A stretch of DNA of 64,000 nt, taken from contig CAKROW010000009.1 of assembly GCA_934373235.1 (NCBI GenBank), forward strand, positions 1 to 64,000, in the 5' to 3' direction. Source of the DNA: an uncultured Blautia sp. GTDB lineage: Bacteria; Bacillota; Clostridia; Lachnospirales; Lachnospiraceae. The position numbers were made by a program, and so were the translations under genes. How positions within the stretch are numbered: position 1 is the stretch's first letter; every line of letters begins with the position of its first letter. Below are positions 33,805 to 42,184 of the stretch, one piece after another. The notes under the pieces are model-generated. The model made no database searches. It was given only the letters and a program-made list of their open reading frames with translations, and was not told the origin of the DNA.

Positions 33805-35056
33805 GAGTGATGCGGATCTGCTTCTCCATTTCGTGAACAAAGGGCAGGCCGGACTGTGCAGCAGAGACTGCCTGGTAAATATTGGAGGCATTACAGGTTT
33901 CCAGGAACAGATCATAGTCATTGGCTGAGAGGAATTTTTCTCCATCTGCAGGTTTTGTGATAAGAGGGATCCGGCCCTGTTTTTTTACAGTACCCATAAG
34001 AGAACTGCTGCTTTTGCGAAAACCAAGTACCCGGGCATAGGGAATCTGCCCGGGTGCTTTTTCTGTAAGACCCAGAAGAATATGAAGAAGTCCGCGGTTA
34101 ACTGCAGTCCGGGTGATATCCCGGGTTTTGAGAAGGTCAGCAAACTGGGAAAAACCCTGATACTGGTTCCGGAACTTAAGGATCCTGCGGATAAGGGCAT
34201 CACTGAGGATCTCATAGCGGGAAAGAGAATTAGAGGTTTCCGTAAGCAGCTTATAGTGGAGAAGCAGGTCAAAATGGGATTCAAAGACCATTGCGTTCTT
34301 TTTTAAGCTGTCTGTGAATGGGGGCAGGGACTCTGGAGGAATCAGAGAGGAAAGCACAGTATGTGTCCCGGGATCCTGGGGATCTTTAAGAAGGCTTCGT
34401 ATGGCGGAAGCAGAAGGAAAGGAATCCTTTATGATCTCTGCATCGTGGTAGCCCTGGCCTTTCCGGAGAAGGGCAGCCGGTTTGATGGAGCTTTTAAGGC
34501 GCAGGATGGCCTTACAGTACTCAATACCCAGGATATTGTTGGGAGACGAGAGTATCTGTCTGGAATCCTGGATAAAACCCTGTCCGGAGGCGGAGACTCT
34601 GATCAGATAAGCTTCCAGAGCATTACTTCTGGCAGCAGGAAAAGTCATTCCCCTTCGGAGGTTATCCTGAAGGATCTCACGGTAAAACGGCGGTTCTTTT
34701 ACAAGGATTTCTGCAATTTTCATAAGAACAGAAGTGTCTCCACATTCGCAGCCGAAGCACAGCTCATCTACCACGCCAAGACCGTCAAGAAGGCTGACAC
34801 CACCCTGTGCAAAAGCTTCCGCACTGGCAGTGGCAGTACTTACCGGAAGTTCCAGAACAAGGTCAGCACCGCCAAGAAGAGCCATCTCTGCCCGGGTATG
34901 CTTCCCCAGAAGTGCGGGCGCACCTCTCTGGACAAAATCCCCGCTCATGGCGACCACGATATAATCTGCTTTAAGGATCTCTTTTGCATAGCGGATCTGA
35001 TAGGCGTGTCCGTTATGAAATGGGTTATATTCCGCGATAATTCCAACAACCTTCAT
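33797..35056 (-). CDS. tmcAL: tRNA(Met) cytidine acetate ligase
   Basis: A 419-residue cytoplasmic enzyme that activates acetate with ATP and acetylates cytidine 34 of elongator tRNA-Met. It has a nucleotidyltransferase-type HxGH motif (AEYNPFHNGHAYQI, residues 9-22), SGDFVQRGAPALL, and LGADLVLELP-like GGADLVLELP. Length and N-terminus match the TmcAL (YlbM) family. It converges on the secreted-protein gene with an 8-base overlap and no terminator between. It diverges from pta, whose pathway makes or uses acetate, which may be coincidence. Confidence 0.93.
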   Translation of the reverse strand: MKVVGIIAEYNPFHNGHAYQIRYAKEILKADYIVVAMSGDFVQRGAPALLGKHTRAEMALLGGADLVLELPVSTATASAEAFAQGGVSLLDGLGVVDELCFGCECGDTSVLMKIAEILVKEPPFYREILQDNLRRGMTFPAARSNALEAYLIRVSASGQGFIQDSRQILSSPNNILGIEYCKAILRLKSSIKPAALLRKGQGYHDAEIIKDSFPSASAIRSLLKDPQDPGTHTVLSSLIPPESLPPFTDSLKKNAMVFESHFDLLLHYKLLTETSNSLSRYEILSDALIRRILKFRNQYQGFSQFADLLKTRDITRTAVNRGLLHILLGLTEKAPGQIPYARVLGFRKSSSSLMGTVKKQGRIPLITKPADGEKFLSANDYDLFLETCNASNIYQAVSAAQSGLPFVHEMEKQIRITLK

Positions 35057-35086
35057 AGAAAAGCTCCAATCCTGTTATAATGGGAC

Positions 35087-35115
35087 ATTGTAACATAAGC
35101 TGTCTTAAAGAACAA
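35087..35115 (-). promoter_or_regulatory. Possible promoter of tmcAL
   Basis: Minus strand: TTGTTC (complement of 35110-35115), 17 bp, TACAAT (complement of 35087-35092). Confidence 0.5.
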
Positions 35116-35189
35116 ATAAAAAGAATGTAAAGATATACAATTGCACCTTAAAAAATACCAGCCTCTGCCACATTCTGACAATGAAAAGC

Positions 35190-35218
35190 TTGAAAAGCAA
35201 AAGGCTTGGGGGTATAAT
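35190..35218 (+). promoter_or_regulatory. Promoter of pta-ackA
   Basis: TTGAAA at 35190-35195, 17 bp, perfect TATAAT at 35213-35218. Confidence 0.75.
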
Positions 35219-35228
35219 AAACACAGTA

Positions 35229-35255
35229 TAGTGCCCGGGAGGCACTAGCGTTTTT
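35229..35255 (+). promoter_or_regulatory. 5' leader hairpin of pta
   Basis: Perfect 7-bp stem TAGTGCC/GGCACTA (35229-35235 with 35241-35247) followed by GCG and T5. It starts within a few bases of the expected transcript start. It looks like a short terminator or a 5' stabilising hairpin. Confidence 0.5.
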
Positions 35256-35284
35256 GTTCACAATAAGAAAGGAGCCATTTAATC

Positions 35285-36292
35285 ATGGGATTTGTTGATC
35301 TGCTTAAGAAAAGAGCAAAAGAAAGCGTAAAGACAATTGTACTGCCGGAGACAGAGGATATGAGAACTCTTGAGGCAACTGACAAGATTCTGAAAGAGGG
35401 AGTTGCCAAGATCATCCTGATCGGTAACGAGGAGGAGATCAAAGCTAAAGCAGCAGAAGGCGGCTTTGATATTTCCGGTGCTCAGATCGTAGATCCGGAG
35501 ACATCTGACAAGACTCAGGCATATATCGACAAGTTTGTTGAGCTGAGAGCTAAGAAAGGAATGACACCTGAGAAAGCAAAAGAGATCCTTCATACTCAGT
35601 ACCCATACTATGGCGTAATGATGGTTAAGATGGGTGATGCAGACGGTATGGTATCCGGAGCATGCCATTCTACAGCAGACACACTTCGTCCGTGTCTCCA
35701 GATCCTGAAGACAAAACCGGGAACCAAGCTTGTTTCCGCATTCTTCCTGATCGTAGTTCCGGACTGTGAGTATGGTGCTGACGGAGCATTTGTATTTGCT
35801 GATTCCGGACTTAACCAGAATCCGACACCGGAAGAACTTTCCGCTATTGCAGCATCTTCCGCAGAGTCCTTTGAGCTTCTTGTTCAGGAGGAGCCGATCG
35901 TAGCTATGCTTTCCCATTCCACCAAGGGAAGTGCAAAACATCCGGACGTAGATAAGGTTGTAGAGGCTACCAGAATCGCTAAAGAGGAACATCCGGAACT
36001 TAAGCTTGACGGAGAGTTCCAGCTTGATGCAGCTATCGTTCCAAGCGTAGGCGCATCCAAGGCACCGGGAAGCGAAGTAGCCGGTAAAGCTAACGTACTG
36101 GTATTCCCGGATCTTGATGCAGGTAATATCGGATACAAACTTGCTCAGCGTCTTGGTAAAGCAGAAGCATACGGACCTGTTACACAGGGTATTGCAAAAC
36201 CTGTAAATGACCTGTCCCGTGGATGCTCTGCAGATGATATCGTTGGTGTTGTAGCGATCACAGCAGTACAGTGCCAGGCAGAGGATAAATAA
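35285..36292 (+). CDS. pta: Phosphate acetyltransferase
   Basis: Interconverts acetyl-CoA and acetyl phosphate. The 335-residue protein is the catalytic domain only (short Pta type, no N-terminal regulatory domains). Visible family blocks are VLPETEDMRTLEAT, GMVSGACHSTADTLRPCLQI and VAGKANVLVFPDLDAGNIGYK. The ribosome site AAAGGAG precedes ATG 35285. Together with ackA it forms the acetate-producing, ATP-yielding end of fermentation. The codons favour a restricted set, as in highly expressed genes (visual impression). Confidence 0.96.
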   Translation: MGFVDLLKKRAKESVKTIVLPETEDMRTLEATDKILKEGVAKIILIGNEEEIKAKAAEGGFDISGAQIVDPETSDKTQAYIDKFVELRAKKGMTPEKAKEILHTQYPYYGVMMVKMGDADGMVSGACHSTADTLRPCLQILKTKPGTKLVSAFFLIVVPDCEYGADGAFVFADSGLNQNPTPEELSAIAASSAESFELLVQEEPIVAMLSHSTKGSAKHPDVDKVVEATRIAKEEHPELKLDGEFQLDAAIVPSVGASKAPGSEVAGKANVLVFPDLDAGNIGYKLAQRLGKAEAYGPVTQGIAKPVNDLSRGCSADDIVGVVAITAVQCQAEDK

Positions 36293-36311
36293 TCATCCTT
36301 ACATATCAGTT

Positions 36312-36335
36312 GGAGGCGGATGTATTTCCGCCTCC
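36312..36335 (+). other. Intercistronic hairpin between pta and ackA
   Basis: Perfect 9-bp GC-rich stem GGAGGCGGA/TCCGCCTCC (36312-36320 with 36327-36335), 6-base loop, no T-run. More likely an mRNA-stabilising or processing hairpin than a full terminator. Confidence 0.6.
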
Positions 36336-36367
36336 GCATATTATTAAAAAATCAGGAGAGTAAAATC

Positions 36368-37558
36368 ATGAACGTATTGGTTATCAACTGTGGAAGTTCT
36401 TCATTAAAATATCAGTTAATCGATTCCGAGACAGAGAATGTACTTGCAAAAGGTCTCTGCGAGAGAATCGGTATCGACGGAAGACTGGTATATCAGAAAG
36501 CCGGATGTGACAAAGAGATCACAGAGGCAGCCATGCCAACACATAAGGAAGCGATCCAGATGGTTCTGGATGCACTTACAAATGATAAGACAGGTGCGAT
36601 CGGCAGCCTGAAAGAGGTTAACGCTATCGGACATCGTGTCGTACACGGCGGCGAGAAATTCGCTTCCTCCGCAGTGATCACAGACGAGATGATCAAAGCA
36701 GTAGAAGAGTGCAACGATCTTGCACCTCTTCATAACCCGGCTAACCTGATCGGTATCCGTGTATGTGCAGAGCTTATGCCGGGCGTACCGCAGGTAGGCG
36801 TATTTGATACAGCTTTCCATCAGACAATGCCTGCAAAAGCATATCTCTACGGACTTCCGCTTGATTTCTACAAGAAATACAAAGTAAGAAGATACGGTTT
36901 CCACGGAACCTCCCACAGCTTTGTATCCAAGAGAGCTGTTGAGTTCCTTGGCCTTGACAAGGACAACTCCAAGGTTATCGTATGCCACCTTGGAAACGGA
37001 TCTTCTATCAGTGCAGTTGTAAATGGCAAATGCGTAGATACAACAATGGGTCTTACACCACTTGAAGGTGTTGTTATGGGAACACGTTCCGGTAACATTG
37101 ATCCGGCCATCATGGAGTTCATCGCCAAGAAAGAGGATCTGGATATTGAGGGTGTTATGAATATCCTCAATAAGAAATCCGGCCTTCTTGGGCTTTCTGG
37201 CGGACTTTCCAGCGATTTCCGTGATCTGAACGAGGCAGCAGAAGGCGGAAACCAGGATGCTGCAAATGCAATCGATGTTCTGTGCTATGGCATTGCCAAA
37301 TTTGTAGGTGGATATGTTGCAGCTATGAACGGTGTGGATGCGATTGTATTTACAGCAGGTATCGGTGAGAACGCAATTCCTGTACGTGAGAAAGTTGTAA
37401 GCTATCTTGGCTACCTTGGTGTAACACTTGACAAGGATGCTAACGGACATCGTGGCGAGGAGATCGTGATCTCCACACCAGATTCCAAGGTTAAGGTTGC
37501 AGTTATCCCGACTAACGAGGAGCTTGCAATCTGCCGCGAGACAGTAGCTCTTGTATAA
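36368..37558 (+). CDS. ackA: Acetate kinase
   Basis: Makes acetate and ATP from acetyl phosphate. The 396 residues carry the N-terminal VLVINCGSSSLKYQL, the GHRVVHGGEKF block, the active-site Arg segment and the FTAGIGENA signature. Start ATG 36368 is used because AGGAGAG lies just upstream; the longer frame from 36320 runs through the pta-ackA hairpin and lacks a ribosome site. Second gene of the pta-ackA unit. Confidence 0.97.
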   Translation: MNVLVINCGSSSLKYQLIDSETENVLAKGLCERIGIDGRLVYQKAGCDKEITEAAMPTHKEAIQMVLDALTNDKTGAIGSLKEVNAIGHRVVHGGEKFASSAVITDEMIKAVEECNDLAPLHNPANLIGIRVCAELMPGVPQVGVFDTAFHQTMPAKAYLYGLPLDFYKKYKVRRYGFHGTSHSFVSKRAVEFLGLDKDNSKVIVCHLGNGSSISAVVNGKCVDTTMGLTPLEGVVMGTRSGNIDPAIMEFIAKKEDLDIEGVMNILNKKSGLLGLSGGLSSDFRDLNEAAEGGNQDAANAIDVLCYGIAKFVGGYVAAMNGVDAIVFTAGIGENAIPVREKVVSYLGYLGVTLDKDANGHRGEEIVISTPDSKVKVAVIPTNEELAICRETVALV

Positions 37559-37588
37559 GAGGATCGGGCATCATAAATAAGATAGAAC

Positions 37589-37623
37589 TGGGGGCGTACC
37601 ATTGGGGGCGCCCTCAATTTTCC
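37589..37623 (+). terminator. Probable terminator of ackA
   Basis: TGGGGGCG (37589-37596) pairs with CGCCCTCA (37609-37616) around a 12-base loop, followed by ATTTTCC. The T-run is short. Confidence 0.5.
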
Positions 37624-37661
37624 GGCAGGAATGATATCCAGAATAATTTTTAAAATTATCG

Positions 37662-37690
37662 TTGACAAATTCAGACGCCATATGTATAAT
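37662..37690 (+). promoter_or_regulatory. Consensus promoter of yceD-rpmF
   Basis: Perfect TTGACA at 37662-37667, 17 bp, perfect TATAAT at 37685-37690. Confidence 0.85.
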
Positions 37691-37716
37691 GGTTTGAGTG
37701 TGGATAGGAGAGACTT

Positions 37717-38244
37717 ATGCAGATTCATTTATTAGACATTGCCACCAGTGAGGGGAAGCAGATCGTAAGAGAAGTGATTCCTGAACTGGAGAAGATTGAT
37801 TTTCAGATGGGATGCTTCCCTGTACTTCATAAAGATCCTGTAGAGCTGATGATCACCAATACCGGTGACAAGGTTCTGGAGATTATGGGAACAGGCAGTA
37901 TAACAGTGGGTATTCCCTGTGACCGTTGTCTGGAGACCGTAGAGGTGGAGATACCGCTGGAATTTAAGAAGAAGCTGGATATGAAGCTTACTGATGAAGA
38001 GCGTGTCAATGATCTGGATGAGAGCAGTTATCTCACAGGCATGGACCTGGATGTGGACCGGTTGGTCTATCTTGAGGTGCTGATAAGCTGGCCTTTGAAG
38101 GTCTTATGTAGAGAAGACTGTAAAGGTATCTGCAGCCGCTGCGGGAAGAACCTGAATGAAGGACCCTGCGGATGCAAGGAGGAACCTAAGGATCCCCGCA
38201 TGGCAGCTATCAGTGATATATTCAGTAAATTTAAGGAGGTGTAA
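37717..38244 (+). CDS. yceD: YceD family protein (DUF177)
   Basis: A 175-residue conserved protein nearly always encoded just before ribosomal protein L32. It has the DUF177 beta core (PCDRCLETVEVEIPLEF) and a cysteine-rich C-terminus (CREDCKGICSRCGKN...GPCGC) likely to bind zinc. A role in ribosome or 23S rRNA processing has been proposed for the family and is not shown here. It is 3 bases before rpmF, sharing the promoter at 37662. Confidence 0.92.
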   Translation: MQIHLLDIATSEGKQIVREVIPELEKIDFQMGCFPVLHKDPVELMITNTGDKVLEIMGTGSITVGIPCDRCLETVEVEIPLEFKKKLDMKLTDEERVNDLDESSYLTGMDLDVDRLVYLEVLISWPLKVLCREDCKGICSRCGKNLNEGPCGCKEEPKDPRMAAISDIFSKFKEV

Positions 38245-38247
38245 CCT

Positions 38248-38430
38248 ATGTCCATTTGTCCGAAGAACAAATCTTCCAAAGCTAGACGTGACAAGAGAAG
38301 AGCGAACTGGAAAATGAGCGCTATGAACCTTGTAAAATGCAGCAAATGTGGAGCTCTTATGATGCCGCATAGAGTTTGCAAGGCTTGTGGAAGCTACAAT
38401 AAGAAGGAAATCATCAAAGTTGAGGACTAA
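38248..38430 (+). CDS. rpmF: 50S ribosomal protein L32
   Basis: 60 residues. MSICPKNKSSKARRDKRRAN is the typical basic L32 start. Two CxxC-type pairs (CSKCGAL, CKACGSY) form a zinc ribbon, so this is the zinc-binding (C+) paralogue class. AAGGAGGTG precedes ATG 38248. Confidence 0.97.
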   Translation: MSICPKNKSSKARRDKRRANWKMSAMNLVKCSKCGALMMPHRVCKACGSYNKKEIIKVED

Positions 38431-38452
38431 TTACAGTTTGAAACGGAAGAAG

Positions 38453-38489
38453 AATCCGGTGTACTGATACAGTATGCTGGATTTTTTTT
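38453..38489 (+). terminator. Terminator of yceD-rpmF
   Basis: AATCCGGTGTACTG with CAGTATGCTGGATT, a 3-base loop, then T7. Confidence 0.8.
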
Positions 38490-38508
38490 ACACTTTTTTA
38501 CAGCCTCA

Positions 38509-38537
38509 TAGACAAAAAATACCACCTCTGTTACAAT
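38509..38537 (+). promoter_or_regulatory. Promoter of MATE copy 2
   Basis: TAGACA at 38509-38514, 17 bp, TACAAT at 38532-38537. Confidence 0.6.
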
Positions 38538-38580
38538 AAAAATGGATGAAATAAAGAAAAAAGAGGAAATCGTATAAGTT

Positions 38581-39966
38581 ATGAACAAAAATTTACAAAA
38601 AGAAAATACAGCCGAAGTAAATCAGATTACAGAGGGCGTGATCTGGAAACAGCTTCTGTTGTTCTTTTTTCCTATTCTGTTCGGAACACTGTTTCAGCAG
38701 ATTTACAATACCGCAGATACTGTGGTGGTAGGACGTTTTGTGGGAAAAGAAGCACTTGCAGCAGTAGGCGGGTCTTCCAGCATGATCGTCAATCTGATCG
38801 TAGGATTTTTTGTGGGGCTTTGTTCCGGGGCTGCAGTGGTGATCTCTCAGTTTTACGGAGCAAAAGATGCCATCAATGTAAGAAAGACCCTTCACACAGC
38901 AATGATCTTTTGCATTGCAGCCAGTATTATTGTGGGAAGTATGGGATATGTTCTTTCAGAACCTGTGCTTTACATGATGAAAACTCCGGAAGAGGTGATC
39001 CCGGATTCTGTGCTGTATCTGCACATTTATTTTGCAGGTACTTTTTTTAACCTGGTATATAATATGGTATCCAGCATATTAAGGGCAGTGGGAGACTCCA
39101 AAAGACCGCTTTACGTGCTGATGATCACCTGTGTCCTGAATATTATTCTTGATGTTGTCATGGTAGTATTCCTGGGGCTTGGGGTATTAGGTGTTGCCCT
39201 TGCCACGGTAAGCGCTCAGGCAGTCAGTGCGGTTCTGGTTACATGGTTTCTTATAAGAACCCGTGATATTTACCGCCTGGAAATAAAGAAAATGGAGTTT
39301 GACAGACATTCCCTTGCCATGATCCTCCGTATCGGCCTTCCGGCAGGGCTGGAGTCTGTGATGTATAATATAGCCAACCTGACCATACAGATTTTTGTAA
39401 ATGAGCTGGGAACGGATACAGTGGCAGCCTGGGGCACACTTGGAAAGATCGATGCGGTATTCTGGATGGTATGCAATGCGTTTGCTATTGCAATTACCAC
39501 CTTTGTGGGACAGAACTATGGTGCCGGAAAATACCGCCGAATGAGGAAAAGTGTACGTGTGTGTATGGCAATGGCGTATATTACGGCATTTATTGTAAGC
39601 AGTGCTATTGTGGCCTTTGCTGAGCCTATTTACCGGCTGTTTACCACAGATCAGACAGTGGTGGAGATTGGTGTACATATGATCCGCTACCTGATCCCTT
39701 CCTATGCGCTTTATGTTGTTATTGGAATTTTATCCGGAGCTTTAAGAGGGGCGGGGAAGGTTCTGGTACCTATGATCCTTACCTGTGGCGGGGTGTGCCT
39801 GATTCGTATGATCTGGCTGTTTGTTTTTGTAACCTCTCATCCGGGGATCAACAATATCATGCTCAGCTATCCGGTCTCCTGGGTCATCACGGCAGTATTA
39901 TTTGTGATTTACTATTTCCGGCGATTTCCGGGGATCAAAAGCATGGGAAAACGCCGATCATCCTGA
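38581..39966 (+). CDS. MATE-family efflux transporter (copy 2)
   Basis: A 461-residue, twelve-helix MATE transporter of the NorM/DinF-like bacterial branch. The N-terminal block FFPILFGTLFQQIYNTADTV and the half-repeat LRIGLPAGLESVMYNIANL are typical. It exports cationic drugs or metabolites by family; the substrate is unknown. It is clearly distinct from the copy at 16882-18240, being encoded alone with its own promoter. A ribosome site is weak (GAGGAAA 10 or so bases before ATG 38581). Confidence 0.88.
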   Translation: MNKNLQKENTAEVNQITEGVIWKQLLLFFFPILFGTLFQQIYNTADTVVVGRFVGKEALAAVGGSSSMIVNLIVGFFVGLCSGAAVVISQFYGAKDAINVRKTLHTAMIFCIAASIIVGSMGYVLSEPVLYMMKTPEEVIPDSVLYLHIYFAGTFFNLVYNMVSSILRAVGDSKRPLYVLMITCVLNIILDVVMVVFLGLGVLGVALATVSAQAVSAVLVTWFLIRTRDIYRLEIKKMEFDRHSLAMILRIGLPAGLESVMYNIANLTIQIFVNELGTDTVAAWGTLGKIDAVFWMVCNAFAIAITTFVGQNYGAGKYRRMRKSVRVCMAMAYITAFIVSSAIVAFAEPIYRLFTTDQTVVEIGVHMIRYLIPSYALYVVIGILSGALRGAGKVLVPMILTCGGVCLIRMIWLFVFVTSHPGINNIMLSYPVSWVITAVLFVIYYFRRFPGIKSMGKRRSS

Positions 39967-39991
39967 AAAGTGTCATGTTATCCCATGTGGA

Positions 39992-40020
39992 TTGCAACTT
40001 TCAAAAAAATGCTTTATGCT
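39992..40020 (+). promoter_or_regulatory. Probable promoter of the repeat protein / sensor kinase operon
   Basis: TTGCAA at 39992-39997, 17 bp, TATGCT at 40015-40020, just before a strong hairpin. Confidence 0.5.
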
Positions 40021-40034
40021 TATATCAGCAGAAG

Positions 40035-40072
40035 CAGGGGAACTTGCGTAGTGCAGGTTCCCCTGATGTTTT
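40035..40072 (+). terminator. Hairpin between MATE copy 2 and the repeat-protein gene
   Basis: Perfect 9-bp stem CAGGGGAAC/GTTCCCCTG (40035-40043 with 40057-40065), a 13-base loop and ATGTTTTA. It can end the MATE transcript. It also lies in the leader of the next gene, downstream of its promoter and 9 bases before GGAGG, so it may act as an attenuator. Confidence 0.6.
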
Positions 40073-40087
40073 ACCGGAGGAAAAGAA

Positions 40088-42184
40088 ATGAACGAAAAAT
40101 ACAGAACATATAGAATAACAGAGAGACTGTGTATGATATATATGGTGGTATTTTTTATACTGGCTTTTGGAACCCGGGTGTATGGGGCAGACAGAAAAAT
40201 AACAGAATTTTCCAGTATCTTTTATATTCCTGCCGGAGCAGTAGAGCAGGGAGCCGGAGAGAGGGAAGCAGCCAGAGTGCTGGGGAATCTTTCTGTCAGC
40301 GGTTTTGTGGAGGGAGAAGATCCGGTATCTTTAAATATAAAATGGGATTTTTCAGAGGTTGATTTTTTGAGGAAGGGAGTTTATGAGGTGCAGGGGATAC
40401 CGCAGATCCCGGAAGGGTGGGAAGTTGCGGAGAATGTAACAGCTCCTGTATACAGAACCTGCATTTCCGTTCAGGAACCGGGAAAGCCGGAGATCAATGC
40501 CTGTACCTGTATGAAATCCGCAGGGCTTTTTGTGTTTCCATGGGTGTCCGGACTGGACACAGATGCAATGTCCGTATGGCTGCGAAAAGAGAATGGTTCC
40601 TGGATCGATGTCACAGAGACAGGCTATGCATTGTGTGAAGATGAAGGCCTGTATTTGGCTAATTCTGCCATGCAGGTGGGAAATATCTATGAACTTACTG
40701 TAAAATACCAAAAGGGAAGCACCAGGATCCTGAAGTTCCTCTGCAAAAGCAGAACAGAGCTGGAGATCATAAGTTACATACCAGGGTCTGTCGGAGGACA
40801 GCACAGTTTTTCCAGAGTACTTTCTTCTGTGGAAGATACAGGTAATTATCTGACCCGGTGCAGCGCCTGCGCAGTAAGGACAGGATCGGATATTACCCCT
40901 GTCCTGGAAGAACTTTCCCGGAATGTGGAGCTGATGGCAAGTACCTCAGAGGTCTATGAAAATACTGCGGAAAATCCCGCCCAGTCTTTGTATGCTGTAT
41001 GGGACGGATCAGAAGTAGATACTTCTGTTCCGGGAGTCTATAAAGTTAAGGGGAGCTTTCAGGTACCGGATGGATATGAACTTGCAGAAAATCTTACTCT
41101 GCCGGAAGCATACGCCTATATTACTGTCCAGAAAACAGGACAGCCACAGGTGGACACCTACTATATGCCGACAGCCGCAGAGTTCTTTTTTCCCATGGTG
41201 CTGGACGGGTTTGATGATCAGGAGATACACAGGTTCCGTGTATATTTAAAAGAAAAAGACGGTAAAACTGTGCGTCTTACAGATAATGTATCTGAAATAT
41301 CCAAAGAAGGGCTGGCTGTTCTGAGAAGCTGCTTTCAGGAGGGAAAAGATTATTATCTTTATATCAACTGGGATAATGGCGGGACAGGAGTATTTTCTTT
41401 TACCTATGACCAGCAGTTTATTACCAATGAGAACTGGCTGGAAAGGAATTATGCGGACAGAGACGGAATCACTTTTCCGGATATCAGCCAGGAGCAGGAG
41501 ATCACACCTTCTCCTTTGGCAGAACCGTCTGTGTCAGAAAGTCCCTCTGAAGAAGACCGGCCTGAGGTGACAAAAGTGCCGGAAAATACCTCCGGCGAAA
41601 AAGAAAGGGACAGACAGAGTCCGACTGGAGAATCCGATATCCCCTCTTCTTCAGACGCACTGGAGATGGTAAAGGAGACCGTGACAGATAAATGGACAGT
41701 GATCAGCGGGAAACGGCTTCAGGTGATCCTTGAAAATTCAGGAGAAAGCATCAGCTTTGAGAAAGGCGGAGTCAGTGTGGATGTTCCTGCTTCCGTTGCA
41801 GAAGGCTGGGGAGTGCAGGAAGGGGGAAGTGTACAGGTTCTGATCCAGAAGAATGGAGATGAGTCAGTATGTGTGAATGTATATCAGGGAGACCAGGAGA
41901 TCACAGACATCCCCGGCGGGCATATTAAGATCCCTGTGGACAGTTTTTTCGGGAATGTAGACCCGCAGTCTGTGACTGTGACAGATGAAGACGGGAACGA
42001 AAAGGTGGTTTCCCTGGATAAAGAGCAGAATGTTCTGGACATACAGACAGATAAAACAGGAAGTTTTCATATAGAGAGTAAGAAAAAGGACACTGGAAAA
42101 AAAGGCATTACAGCGGCGGCCATTCTGGCAGTGGCTGTTCTGGCGGCAGGATTCGGGAGGAAGACCAGAAAGAGAGGTGTCTGA
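40088..42184 (+). CDS. Secreted membrane-anchored protein with two tandem beta repeats
   Basis: 698 residues, not recognised as a named family. A signal or anchor helix (about 12-33) is followed by two repeats of about 160 residues (62-220 and 280-440). They share W-FSEVD/W-GSEVD, GVY-V-G--Q-P-G--LAEN and I-VQ--G-P motifs, so one Ig-like module has been duplicated. Then come a Pro/Ser/Glu-rich stalk (about 455-530), a small beta domain (about 540-670) and a C-terminal helix (about 677-692) ending in basic residues. This is a surface protein tethered at its C-terminus. The sensor kinase gene begins inside its last codons, so the two are probably made together. Function unknown; a ligand-binding or signalling partner is inferred. 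Confidence 0.75.
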   Translation: MNEKYRTYRITERLCMIYMVVFFILAFGTRVYGADRKITEFSSIFYIPAGAVEQGAGEREAARVLGNLSVSGFVEGEDPVSLNIKWDFSEVDFLRKGVYEVQGIPQIPEGWEVAENVTAPVYRTCISVQEPGKPEINACTCMKSAGLFVFPWVSGLDTDAMSVWLRKENGSWIDVTETGYALCEDEGLYLANSAMQVGNIYELTVKYQKGSTRILKFLCKSRTELEIISYIPGSVGGQHSFSRVLSSVEDTGNYLTRCSACAVRTGSDITPVLEELSRNVELMASTSEVYENTAENPAQSLYAVWDGSEVDTSVPGVYKVKGSFQVPDGYELAENLTLPEAYAYITVQKTGQPQVDTYYMPTAAEFFFPMVLDGFDDQEIHRFRVYLKEKDGKTVRLTDNVSEISKEGLAVLRSCFQEGKDYYLYINWDNGGTGVFSFTYDQQFITNENWLERNYADRDGITFPDISQEQEITPSPLAEPSVSESPSEEDRPEVTKVPENTSGEKERDRQSPTGESDIPSSSDALEMVKETVTDKWTVISGKRLQVILENSGESISFEKGGVSVDVPASVAEGWGVQEGGSVQVLIQKNGDESVCVNVYQGDQEITDIPGGHIKIPVDSFFGNVDPQSVTVTDEDGNEKVVSLDKEQNVLDIQTDKTGSFHIESKKKDTGKKGITAAAILAVAVLAAGFGRKTRKRGV

